A DNA stretch of 64,000 nt from Pseudomonadota bacterium (GTDB lineage Bacteria; Pseudomonadota; Gammaproteobacteria; Xanthomonadales; Rhodanobacteraceae). Where the stretch lies: assembly GCA_021827205.1 (NCBI GenBank), contig JAKAWV010000003.1, positions 124,001-188,000 on the forward strand. Direction: 5' to 3'. Positions 27,039 to 36,676 of the stretch are shown here, piece by piece. Made by a program: the position numbers and the translations under genes. The notes below the pieces were generated by a model that saw only the letters and a program-made list of their open reading frames with translations, did no database searches and was not told the DNA's origin. Position 1 is the first letter of the stretch, and each line of letters starts with the position of its first letter.

Positions 27039-28943
27039 ATGCCGATGAATCGTTTGTTCTTGTTGCTGTCAGTGCTGTTGAGTCTCGCGGGCGTCGCCAC
27101 GCAGGCGCAGTCCGCCGACGGCCTGCTGCGTTTCAATCAGGCCTACCGGCTCAACGCGCGCGCCGAGACTGGCGAGGTGCATCTGGACTGGAGTATCGCG
27201 CCGGGCTATTACCTGTATCGCGATCGCACGCACTTCAAGGCGCTGGATGCCGGCGTCACCCTGGGCAAGCCCGCGTTTCCGCCGGGCGTGGTGGAGAACG
27301 ATCCCTACCTGGGCCGCCTGGTGGTGTTCTACAAACACATGGATGCGACCCTGCCGTTCAGTGCGCCGGCGGGGCTGCAGGTGCTGCATCTGGCGGTGAC
27401 ATATCAGGGTTGCCATGCGGTGGCGCCGCAGATCTGTTTTCCACCGCATACCGAGGCGCTGAGTCTGACCATCGGTGGCGCCATGGTGCAGGCCGACAAG
27501 GCCGCCAACGCCCTCGCACCGCCAGCGGCTGGCGGCGCGCAGGCGGCGTTTGGCGTGGCCGCACCGAGCAGCGCCGCGGCACAGGCCTTCGCCGCGTCGG
27601 CAGTAGCCGCGACGCCGTCGGCGTCAAGCAGCGCCGCGCCGGCCGGAGCGGCCGGACGTCTGGCCGGTTTGCTGGGCAAGGATCGCGCCTGGGCGCTGCT
27701 GTTGTTTTTCCTCGGCGGTCTGGGCGTGGCCTTCACGCCCTGCGTGCTGCCGATGCTGCCGATCCTGTCCGGCCTGATCGCCGGCGGCGGTACGCGTGCG
27801 CGGCCGGGTCGCGCGTTCGCGCTGTCGCTGGTGTACGTGCTGGGTGCGGCGCTGGTGTACGCGGCGGTCGGCGTGATCGCGGGTCTGGCCGGCACCAATT
27901 TGCAGGCGGCGCTGCAGAACGGCTGGGTGATCGGCGCCATGGCGCTGCTGTTCGTGGCGTTGGCGCTGAGCATGTTCGGGCTGTACGAACTGCAATTGCC
28001 GGCGCGCCTGCAGACGCGCCTGGCCGGGGCCAGCAATCGCCAACATGCGGGTTCGCTGCTGGGCGCGGGGGTGATGGGCGTGCTCTCGGCGCTGATCGTC
28101 ACCTCGTGCGTGACGCCGGTGCTGGCGGCCGGGGTGATCTACATCGGCCAGCAGGGCAGCGCGCTGTTCGGCGCGCTGGCGCTGTTCGTGTTCGGGTTGG
28201 GCATGGGCCTGCCGCTGCTGGCCTTTGGCACTGCGGCCGGCGCCCTGCTGCCGCGCGCGGGCGCTTGGATGAACACGGTCAATGCGGTGTTCGGCGTGCT
28301 GTTTCTGGGCCTCGCCATCTGGATGCTTGATCGCGTGCTGGCGCCGGGTTGGATTCTGGCGCTCGGCGGCCTGCTGCTGCTGGGCTGCGCGGTGTATCTG
28401 GGCGTGCTGCAGCGCTTGCCCGCCGAGGCCGGCGGCTGGCGCAAACTGCGCATGAGCCTGGCGCTGATCCTGCTGCTGCTGGGCGCGGCGGAACTGGCCG
28501 GCGCGCTGGCCGGCAGCGGCAGTCTGCTCAACCCACTGGCGGTGTTTGCCGGCGGCGGCACGCCGCCAGCGGCGCAGCGCCTGCACTGGGCGCGCGTGAC
28601 CACGCCGCAGCAACTCGACGCGGCACTGGCGCAGGCGCGCGCGGCGCGCCAGGGCGCCGTGGTCGATTACTACGCCGAGTGGTGCGTTGCGTGCAAGGAG
28701 ATGGAGCACATCACCTTCGCCGACGCGCGCGTGCGGCAGGCGCTGGCGCCGCTGGCGCTGATCCGTGTGGATGTCACCCGCGACGATGCCGACAGCCGCG
28801 CGCTGCTGAAGCGTTACGGCCTGCTGGGCCCGCCGGTCACGCTGTTCTTCGCGCCCGACGGCCGTGAGCGCATCGCCGAGCGGCTGGTGGGCGCCGAGGG
28901 CGCATCCGCATTCCTAACGCGCCTGCGCCGCGCCGGGCTGTGA
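27039..28943 (+). CDS. dsbD: Thiol:disulfide interchange protein DsbD
   Basis: Carries electrons from cytoplasmic thioredoxin across the inner membrane to periplasmic thiol proteins. Length is 634 residues. A signal peptide (about 1-25) is followed by the periplasmic nDsbD domain with the cysteine pair C125 and C133 in YQGCHAVAPQICFPP. Eight or so membrane segments (about 215-500) include the paired cysteines FTPCVLPMLP and VTSCVTPVLA. The C-terminal thioredoxin domain has WCVAC. Its stop overlaps the next start by one base (TGATG), so it is translationally coupled to the TlpA-like gene. Confidence 0.97.
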   Translation: MPMNRLFLLLSVLLSLAGVATQAQSADGLLRFNQAYRLNARAETGEVHLDWSIAPGYYLYRDRTHFKALDAGVTLGKPAFPPGVVENDPYLGRLVVFYKHMDATLPFSAPAGLQVLHLAVTYQGCHAVAPQICFPPHTEALSLTIGGAMVQADKAANALAPPAAGGAQAAFGVAAPSSAAAQAFAASAVAATPSASSSAAPAGAAGRLAGLLGKDRAWALLLFFLGGLGVAFTPCVLPMLPILSGLIAGGGTRARPGRAFALSLVYVLGAALVYAAVGVIAGLAGTNLQAALQNGWVIGAMALLFVALALSMFGLYELQLPARLQTRLAGASNRQHAGSLLGAGVMGVLSALIVTSCVTPVLAAGVIYIGQQGSALFGALALFVFGLGMGLPLLAFGTAAGALLPRAGAWMNTVNAVFGVLFLGLAIWMLDRVLAPGWILALGGLLLLGCAVYLGVLQRLPAEAGGWRKLRMSLALILLLLGAAELAGALAGSGSLLNPLAVFAGGGTPPAAQRLHWARVTTPQQLDAALAQARAARQGAVVDYYAEWCVACKEMEHITFADARVRQALAPLALIRVDVTRDDADSRALLKRYGLLGPPVTLFFAPDGRERIAERLVGAEGASAFLTRLRRAGL

Positions 28944-29485
28944 TGCGCCGGCTGCCGCTGGCGATCATCGCGCTGGCGCTATTGGCGGCGCTAGGCGGCT
29001 ACGCGCTGCAGCGCCGCCTGCAGGCGGCGCCCGCAGCGGCTGCGCCATCGTCCGGCGGTGGGTTCACGGCCGGCGCGCCGCGGCCCGATCCGGCGCTGCG
29101 CACGCTGGACGGCCGGCCGGCTACGCTGGATGCCTGGCGCGGCCGCTGGTTGCTGCTGAACTTCTGGGCGCCGTGGTGTCCGCCGTGCCGCGAGGAATTG
29201 CCGGTGCTGCGTGCGCTGCAGCAGCGCGCCGGGCCACGCGGTCTGCAGGTGATCGGGATCGCCGAGGACACGCCTGGCGCGGTGCGTGCGTTCCTGAAGA
29301 CCACGCCGCTGGATTACCCGGCGCTGCTGCCCGGCGACGATCATCCTGGCCTGGCCTTTGGCAACACGCGCCAGGGTCTGCCCTACAGCGTGCTGATCGC
29401 CCCGGACGGGCGTATGCTCAAGCGCCACTACGGAGCGTTTACCACGCCCGAACTGCGGGCTTGGCTGCCTCCCGCCTTGCAATAG
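28943..29485 (+). CDS. TlpA/ResA-like periplasmic thioredoxin
   Basis: A 180-residue membrane-anchored thiol:disulfide reductase. One N-terminal hydrophobic anchor (about 5-20) is followed by an Ala/Gly linker. The thioredoxin fold has W78-CPPC-82 in NFWAPWCPPCREEL, and the cis-Pro region reads GLPYSVLIAPDGRML. Members reduce cytochrome c or other periplasmic thiols and receive electrons from DsbD, which fits its overlap with dsbD. Confidence 0.93.
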   Translation: MRRLPLAIIALALLAALGGYALQRRLQAAPAAAAPSSGGGFTAGAPRPDPALRTLDGRPATLDAWRGRWLLLNFWAPWCPPCREELPVLRALQQRAGPRGLQVIGIAEDTPGAVRAFLKTTPLDYPALLPGDDHPGLAFGNTRQGLPYSVLIAPDGRMLKRHYGAFTTPELRAWLPPALQ

Positions 29486-29574
29486 CAACGAACGTCGTCG
29501 AATGGCGCCGAACTGGACAAGTTTTGCGCGACGGTCCAGACTTCTCCACCCGCTTTTGACTCTGGACGACTGGC

Positions 29575-30021
29575 GTGGCGCAACTGCTGGCCCTGCATGG
29601 CCCCAACCTTGATCTGCTCGGCAGCCGTGAGCCCGGCTACTACGGCCACACCACGCTGACGGCCATCGACGCCGTGCTGCGCAGCGAGGCCGAGCGCGCC
29701 GGGCACCAACTCAGTGCCTTCCAGTCCGGCGCCGAGCATGCCCTGATCGAACGCATCCACGCCGCGCGCCGTGAAGACGTGGTCGGCATCGTGTTCAACC
29801 CCGCCGGCTACACGCATACCAGCGTGGCGCTGCGCGACGCGCTGCTGGCCGTGGCCATTCCGTTCGTCGAGGTGCACTTGTCCAATCCGCAGGCGCGCGA
29901 GCCGTTCCGGCAGCACTCGTATTTCAGCGACATCGCCATCGGCACGGTGGCTGGCTTCGGCGCGGATAGCTATCGCCTCGGCTTGCTTGGTTTGATCGCC
30001 CATTTGGCGCGCGCGGCTTGA
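29575..30021 (+). CDS. aroQ: Type II 3-dehydroquinate dehydratase
   Basis: Converts 3-dehydroquinate to 3-dehydroshikimate in the shikimate pathway; forms dodecamers. Length is 148 residues. Signature: HGPNLDLLGSREPGYYG with the catalytic Tyr, FNPAGYTHTSVALRDAL, VEVHLSNPQAREPFRQHSYFSD with the catalytic His, and the usual C-terminal helix. It begins with GTG at 29575 and has no strong ribosome site. It is followed by accB after a leader region, the standard aroQ-accB-accC order of gammaproteobacteria. Confidence 0.96.
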   Translation: MAQLLALHGPNLDLLGSREPGYYGHTTLTAIDAVLRSEAERAGHQLSAFQSGAEHALIERIHAARREDVVGIVFNPAGYTHTSVALRDALLAVAIPFVEVHLSNPQAREPFRQHSYFSDIAIGTVAGFGADSYRLGLLGLIAHLARAA

Positions 30022-30075
30022 GCCGGATACCGCGCGCCCGTCATCCCCTTTCCTTTCCGCCGCACGAGGCCCCGC

Positions 30076-30171
30076 ATGGACTTGCGCAAAATCAAGAAGC
30101 TGATCGACCTGCTGGAAGCATCCAATCTCGCCGAGCTTGAAATCAAGGGCGAGCCGGAAGTTTTCGCGTGA
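30076..30171 (+). CDS. Leader ORF: near-identical copy of the start of accB
   Basis: A 31-codon frame whose first 24 codons copy accB ([15 protein letters not shown]...LEIK) with one base difference over 73 bases (30076-30148 against 30277-30349). The preceding CGAGGCC is also shared with accB. After that the copy diverges (GEPEVFA) and stops at TGA 30169-30171. The stop lies inside the left arm of a strong hairpin. It may be a chance partial duplication or a functional leader peptide that controls accBC. Confidence 0.55.
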   Translation: MDLRKIKKLIDLLEASNLAELEIKGEPEVFA

Positions 30172-30223
30172 TGCGTTGAAGCGCATCACGCGCCGGCGAG
30201 CGCCCGGCCAAGGAGGGCCGGGC
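30165..30223 (+). promoter_or_regulatory. Two tandem hairpins between the leader ORF and accB
   Basis: Hairpin 1: CGCGTGATGCG (30165-30175) pairs perfectly with CGCATCACGCG (30182-30192), loop TTGAAG. Hairpin 2: GCCCGGCC (30202-30209) pairs with GGCCGGGC (30216-30223). Neither is followed by a T-run, so they are not simple terminators. The leader ORF stop codon falls in hairpin 1, so a terminating ribosome would melt it. Confidence 0.6.
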
Positions 30224-30276
30224 CGGCGCCACGCACCAGGGACGGTTGGTCATCAATATTTTCATCGAGGCCGCTC

Positions 30277-30762
30277 ATGGACCTGCGCAAAATCAAGAAG
30301 CTGATCGACCTGCTGGAAGCATCCAATCTCGCCGAGCTTGAAATCAAGGAAGGCGAGGAAGTCGTACGTTTGTCGCGCGTACCCAAGGGTGGCGTTGCCG
30401 CGCCGACCGCAGCGCCGGTGACGCATGTGCACGTGCCGACGGCGCGCGCCGAGGACGCCGCGCCTGCGCCGGTCGCGCCGGTTGCACACGCGGCTCCCGC
30501 AGCACACCCCGGCCCCGCCCTGCCCGCCGGGCACGTGGTGCGCTCGCCCATGGTTGGCACCTTTTATGTTGCCGCCAGCCCCGAGGCGGCGCCGTTCGTC
30601 AAGGTCGGTCAGAGCGTCAAGCTGGGCCAAACCCTGGGCGTGATCGAGGCGATGAAGATGTTCAACCAGATCGAGGCCGACAAGAGCGGCACGGTGGTCG
30701 CCATCCTGGTCGAAAACGGCCAGCCGGTGGAGTTCGACGAACCGATGTTCGTGATCGGCTGA
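30277..30762 (+). CDS. accB: Biotin carboxyl carrier protein of acetyl-CoA carboxylase
   Basis: Carries carboxybiotin between the carboxylase and the carboxyltransferase in fatty acid synthesis. Length is 161 residues. The N-terminal helix [16 protein letters not shown] is followed by an Ala/Pro/His linker (about 40-85) and the biotinyl domain with the thumb region [15 protein letters not shown]. The biotin site is VIEAMKM, with the modified Lys at 127. The first 73 bases also exist upstream as a leader copy. accC follows on the same strand. Confidence 0.97.
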   Translation: MDLRKIKKLIDLLEASNLAELEIKEGEEVVRLSRVPKGGVAAPTAAPVTHVHVPTARAEDAAPAPVAPVAHAAPAAHPGPALPAGHVVRSPMVGTFYVAASPEAAPFVKVGQSVKLGQTLGVIEAMKMFNQIEADKSGTVVAILVENGQPVEFDEPMFVIG

Positions 30763-30847
30763 TGACCCTGCGCGGGCCTCGATCCTTGCCACGCGAAAAA
30801 CGCATCGCAGCGCGCTGGCGCCGCCGTGCAGCCATCCCGGCTTGGGT

Positions 30848-30876
30848 CGAGTCCCGAGTCACGAGTCCCGAGTCCC
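30848..30876. repeat. Short tandem repeat between accB and accC
   Basis: Four CGAGTCxC units in a row (CGAGTCCCGAGTCACGAGTC... in type) lie just before accC. Such GAGTCCC/GAGTCAC strings are scattered in intergenic regions of related genomes. No function is known from the sequence. Confidence 0.5.
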
Positions 30877-30885
30877 GGTGCCCAC

Positions 30886-32256
<1,371 letters not shown>

Positions 32257-32439
32257 AGCAGGCCGCGAAACTACGAAACGCTCACGCCGGGCCTGCGCGA
32301 CGCATGCCGCCAAGCGCATTTGTTCAGGTCCGTTTGGAACCGCGCGTCACGGCGCTTGTCCATGCCATGGTGCGTTGCGAGATCGCCCGCGAGCGCGCAC
32401 CCTTCCTGCAGCCCATGCGCGGCACCGAATGGACTTGCG

Positions 32440-32877
32440 ATGAACCCGAATTCCGAACGCCAGGCCACTGCGCAGGCCGATGCGCCCATCGAGTGCAGTG
32501 CCGCCGAGGCACTGGCCCTGGCGCGTCGAGGCGCGGCCTGCCTGATCGACATCCGCCAGCCCTTCGAGCTGGAACTGAAGGGCACGCTGCCCAACGCGTT
32601 GCACGTGCCGTTCTTCCTGTTCAAGCAGCATCTGGGCTTGAGTCTGGACGAGGAAGAACAGGAGATCCTCGACGCCGACGCGCCCGGCGAGCTGGACAAG
32701 CGTGAGTTCGTCGGCACGATCGAGCAACTCGAGCAGCGCCGTGACATCCCCCTGCTGTTGGTGTGCAACAGCGGGCGCCGCAGCCTGATCGCCGCGCACC
32801 TGCTGCGCGGCATCGGCTATCCGCAGGCCTACTCGGTGCAAGGCGGCATGCACGCGCTGCTGCACGAGATGGCCTGA
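32440..32877 (+). CDS. Rhodanese-domain protein
   Basis: A 145-residue single-domain rhodanese, probably a sulfur carrier or sulfurtransferase. CLIDIRQPFELELKGTLPNALHVP is the conserved N-terminal half. The active-site loop is VCNSGRRS with an intact Cys, followed by AHLLRGIGYPQAYSVQGGMHALL. No signal peptide. The central insert FKQHLGLSLDEEEQEILDADAPGE is longer than in minimal members. It lies between accC and prmA on the same strand. The sulfur acceptor is unknown. Confidence 0.88.
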   Translation: MNPNSERQATAQADAPIECSAAEALALARRGAACLIDIRQPFELELKGTLPNALHVPFFLFKQHLGLSLDEEEQEILDADAPGELDKREFVGTIEQLEQRRDIPLLLVCNSGRRSLIAAHLLRGIGYPQAYSVQGGMHALLHEMA

Positions 32878-32946
32878 GATCCGCCTGCTTTGCGGGCACG
32901 CGCGGATGTCCGATCATGGCGCCTGCCCAGCCATCACGCAGCGCGC

Positions 32947-33849
32947 ATGCCCTTCCTCGAACTTGCATTCACCCTGCCCAGCAGCCAGCAGCAGCGTGCC
33001 GAACAGGCGCTGGAGGATCTCGGCGCGCTGGCCGTGACCCTCGCCGACGCGCGCGCCGACACGCCCGACGAGCGCGCCATCCTCGAGCCCGGCGTGGGTG
33101 AGACGCCACTGTGGGAGGCGGTGCGCATGCAGGCTCTGTTCGCCGATGGCGCCGATCGACGCGGGCTACTGGCGGTACTGTTCGAATTGCTGCCCGAGCT
33201 GGTGCCCGAGCACATCGAATTGCGCGCGGTGGCGGATCAGGACTGGACGCGCGCGTGGATGGATCGCTACCAGCCAATGCGCTTCGGCCAACGTCTGTGG
33301 GTGTATCCGTGGAACATCGAGCCCATGGATCTGGACGCCGATGCCGTGGTGCTGCGCCTCGATCCCGGGCTGGCCTTCGGCAGCGGCACGCATGCGACCA
33401 CGGCGCTGTGCCTGGAGTGGCTGGAAGCGCAGGATCTGCGCGGCAAGCGCGTGCTCGATTACGGCTGCGGCTCGGGCATCCTCGCCATCGCCGCGCTGAA
33501 ACTGGGCGCCGCGTACGCGCTGGGCGTGGACAACGATCCGCAGGCGCTGACCGCCAGCGCCGACAACGCGCGGCGCAACCGCGTCGACGCGCAACTTGCG
33601 CTGTACGCGCCCGAGGCATTGCCCGCGCCGCGCTGCGACGCGCTGGTGGCCAACATCCTCGCCGCTCCGCTGCTGCAACTGGCGCCGCGGCTGCTGGCCG
33701 CGCTGGCGCCGGGTGCGCCATTCGCGCTATCCGGAATCCTGATCGAGCAAGCCGAGGAATTGCGCGCGCATTGCGCCACGCTGGGCGCGGTCGAGCTGAG
33801 CATCGTCCATCGCGAGGACTGGGCGCGGCTCAGCGGTCGGCGTGGCTGA
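32947..33849 (+). CDS. prmA: Ribosomal protein L11 methyltransferase
   Basis: Trimethylates ribosomal protein L11 using S-adenosylmethionine. Length is 300 residues. The N-terminal L11-binding domain starts MPFLELAFTLPS. A linker with RDWTRAWMDRYQPM-like sequence (DQDWTRAWMDRYQPMRFG) follows. The catalytic domain has LDPGLAFGSGTHATTALCLEWL, VLDYGCGSGILAIAALKLGA and the NILAAPL motif IV. It ends the accB-accC-rhodanese run. Confidence 0.96.
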   Translation: MPFLELAFTLPSSQQQRAEQALEDLGALAVTLADARADTPDERAILEPGVGETPLWEAVRMQALFADGADRRGLLAVLFELLPELVPEHIELRAVADQDWTRAWMDRYQPMRFGQRLWVYPWNIEPMDLDADAVVLRLDPGLAFGSGTHATTALCLEWLEAQDLRGKRVLDYGCGSGILAIAALKLGAAYALGVDNDPQALTASADNARRNRVDAQLALYAPEALPAPRCDALVANILAAPLLQLAPRLLAALAPGAPFALSGILIEQAEELRAHCATLGAVELSIVHREDWARLSGRRG

Positions 33850-33901
33850 ACACACGGCGGCGGGAACCGGTCGCGCTGTGTGCGGTCAGTAAGGTAGCGC
33901 C

Positions 33902-36586
33902 ATGCGGCGCGGCCTCGCAGGGAGATCGCACGTGCAGACCCTCTCACGCTGGATGAGCGCCGCATGGCTGCTGTTGCTGCCGCTGGTGGCCGCGGCGGCT
34001 TCGTCGGGCGTGGTACGCGCCACGCTGGACAACGGCCTGCGTGTGGTCATCGTGCGCAATGCGCTGGCGCCGGTGGTGACCACGCAGGTCAGTTATCTGG
34101 CCGGATCGGACGAGGCGCCGGCGAGCTTTCCCGGTACCGCGCATGCGCTGGAACACATGATGTTCCGCGGCAGCCCGGGGCTGAGCCGTGATCAACTGGC
34201 GGTGATCGGCGCCGGCATGGGCGGCGATTTCAACGCCTTCACCACGCAGGCGGTGACCTCGTACTACTTCACCGCGCCGGCGCAGGATCTGGAGGTGGCG
34301 CTGCACATCGAGGCGCTGCGCATGCGCGGGCTGGACCTGAGCCCGGCCGGCTGGGCCAGGGAGCGCGGCGCGATCGAACAGGAAGTCGCGCGCGACCGGT
34401 CCGATCCATTTTATGTGTTCAACACGCAACTGCTGGCGGCGATGTTCAAGGGCACGCCCTACGCGCACGATGCGCTGGGCACGCGGCCCTCGTTCAACCG
34501 GACTGGGGCGCCGTTGCTGAAAAAGTTCTATGACACCTGGTACGCACCCAACAACGCCATCCTGGTGGTGGCCGGGGATGTCGATCCGCAGACCACGCTG
34601 GGCGAGATCGAGACCCTGTTCGGGGCGATTCCGCGCAAGACGCTGCCGGCTCGGCCACGCTACGACTTCCAGCCGGTGGCTGCGGCGACGTTGCATTACC
34701 CCACCGATTACCCGGTCGGCGTGGCGGTACTGGCGTATCGCATGCCCGGTCTGCAGGCCAGCGACTACGCCGCCGCCGATATCCTGGTGCGCGTGCTCGG
34801 CAGCCAGCGCGGCGCTTTGTACGCGCTGGTGCCGCAGGGCAAGGCGTTGTTCGCCAGTTTCCAGAGCCAGTTCCTGCCACGCGCCGGTATCGGCTATGCC
34901 GTGGGTGCGTTCGCCAAGGGCGGTGACGCCGAGGCACTGCTGGCGCAGATGCGCGCCATCCTCGCCAGGTACGCTGCGGATGGTGTGCCCGCGGATCTGG
35001 TCGACGCCGCCAAGCGCAAGGCCATCGCGCAGTTGGCATTCCAGAAGAATTCCATCACCGGCTTGGCCAATGCGTGGACCAACGCGCTGGCCTTCCAGGG
35101 TCTGGACTCGCCCAAGGACATGGCCGCGGCCTACGCCGCGGTGACCCCGGCCGCAGTCGATCGTCTCGCACGCGGCGTGCTGCAGCCGGCGCATGTGATC
35201 ACCGCGATCCTCACTCCCGAGCCTTCGGGCAAGCCGATCGCCGGCAAGGGCTTCGGTGGCGCCGAAAGCTTCGTCGCGGCGCCCGAGAAACCCGTGGCGC
35301 TGCCGGCCTGGGCCAGCGCCGCGCTCAATCGGCTCGAGTTGCCCAAGTCCACGCTGCAGCCGTACTCCACGACGCTGCGCAACGGCCTGCGCCTGATCGT
35401 GCAGCCGGAGAACATCAGCGACACCATCACCGTGCTCGGCAGCGTGCGCACGCAGCCCGACCTGCAGCAACCCAGGGGCCAGGACGGCGTCGGCGAGGTG
35501 CTCTCGGGCCTGTTCAACTTCGGCACGACGACGCTGGGCCGGTTGGCGTTTCGCAAGGCGCTGGACGACATCGCCGCCAGCGAGAACGCCGGCTACAGCT
35601 TTGCCATCGCGGCGCCGTCCGCGCACTTCGCGCGCGCGTTGCAACTGCTGGCTGACAACGAGCTGCACCCGGCCTTGCCCGAGGCCGCATTCAGGATCGT
35701 GCGGCAGCAGACCGCGCAGGCGCTGGCCGGGCAGATGGACACGCCGGATTATCTGTTCGCGCGCGCCATCAAGCTTGCCTTGCTGCCAGCCCATGACCCG
35801 GCGCTGCGCGAGGCCACGCCGGCCTCGGTGCTGAAGCTCAGTTACCGCGATGTCAAAAACTACTACGCGCAAACTTTCCGCCCCGATCTGACCACGATCG
35901 TGGTGATCGGCAAGGTCACTCCCGCACGGGCACAGCACGTGATCGCCGCGCAGTTCGGTGGCTGGCAGGCGCCGAGCGCCCGGCCCGATCTGGATTTGCC
36001 GGCGGTGCCGCCCAATCAGCCCGCGCAACAAGTCGTGCCGGACAAGACCAGCGTGCAGGACACCGTGGCGCTGGTGCAGAACACGCCGCTGACGCTGCGC
36101 GATCCGGCGCGCTACGCGCTGACCGTGGGCAATCAGGTGCTGGGGCAGGGCGGTTTCGCCTCGCGCCTGTGGCGCGATCTGCGCGTCAAGACCGGGCTGG
36201 TGTACGGGGTCAGCTCCAGCTTCGATATCGGGCGCACGCGCTCGACCTATCGGGTGACGCTGGGCTGCGATGCGGACAAGGTGGGCCAGGCACGCGCCAT
36301 CGTGGTGCGCGACATCGAGCAGATGCAGCGGCAGCCGATCAGCGCGCTGGAACTCAAGCGCGCGCAGGGCATGCTGATCCGGCGCATCCCGCTGGGCGAG
36401 TCCAGCATCAACGCCATCGGCGGCGCGCTGCTGTATTACGCGCAGCACGATCTGCCGCTGGATCAGGCCCGCATCGCCGCGCGGCAATATCTGCAAGTGA
36501 CTGCGCCGGAAATCCGGACTGCTTTCGCCAAGTACATCCGGCCCAGGGATTTCGTCGAGGTGGTGAAGGGACCGGCGCCGCGCTGA
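33902..36586 (+). CDS. M16-family zinc metallopeptidase, two-domain, exported
   Basis: An 894-residue periplasmic pitrilysin-type protease. Signal peptide: basic start then MSAAWLLLLPLVAAAA (about 18-33). The N-terminal catalytic domain has the inverted zinc motif H81-x2-E84-H85 in HALEHMMFRG and the distal Glu at about 161 (IEQEVARD). The C-terminal half (about 470-894) is a second M16 domain lacking the zinc motif, containing GGFASRLWRDLRVKTGLVYGVSS. Substrates are probably small peptides. It starts about 50 bases after prmA. Confidence 0.92.
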   Translation: MRRGLAGRSHVQTLSRWMSAAWLLLLPLVAAAASSGVVRATLDNGLRVVIVRNALAPVVTTQVSYLAGSDEAPASFPGTAHALEHMMFRGSPGLSRDQLAVIGAGMGGDFNAFTTQAVTSYYFTAPAQDLEVALHIEALRMRGLDLSPAGWARERGAIEQEVARDRSDPFYVFNTQLLAAMFKGTPYAHDALGTRPSFNRTGAPLLKKFYDTWYAPNNAILVVAGDVDPQTTLGEIETLFGAIPRKTLPARPRYDFQPVAAATLHYPTDYPVGVAVLAYRMPGLQASDYAAADILVRVLGSQRGALYALVPQGKALFASFQSQFLPRAGIGYAVGAFAKGGDAEALLAQMRAILARYAADGVPADLVDAAKRKAIAQLAFQKNSITGLANAWTNALAFQGLDSPKDMAAAYAAVTPAAVDRLARGVLQPAHVITAILTPEPSGKPIAGKGFGGAESFVAAPEKPVALPAWASAALNRLELPKSTLQPYSTTLRNGLRLIVQPENISDTITVLGSVRTQPDLQQPRGQDGVGEVLSGLFNFGTTTLGRLAFRKALDDIAASENAGYSFAIAAPSAHFARALQLLADNELHPALPEAAFRIVRQQTAQALAGQMDTPDYLFARAIKLALLPAHDPALREATPASVLKLSYRDVKNYYAQTFRPDLTTIVVIGKVTPARAQHVIAAQFGGWQAPSARPDLDLPAVPPNQPAQQVVPDKTSVQDTVALVQNTPLTLRDPARYALTVGNQVLGQGGFASRLWRDLRVKTGLVYGVSSSFDIGRTRSTYRVTLGCDADKVGQARAIVVRDIEQMQRQPISALELKRAQGMLIRRIPLGESSINAIGGALLYYAQHDLPLDQARIAARQYLQVTAPEIRTAFAKYIRPRDFVEVVKGPAPR

Positions 36587-36676
36587 GGCGGGACAGAGGC
36601 CGGCAACCGATAACCGGCAGCAGGGAGCCGGGTGTTGGACTGCTTGCGCCCTAGTGTCCCTTTCCCGGCGCCCGAG

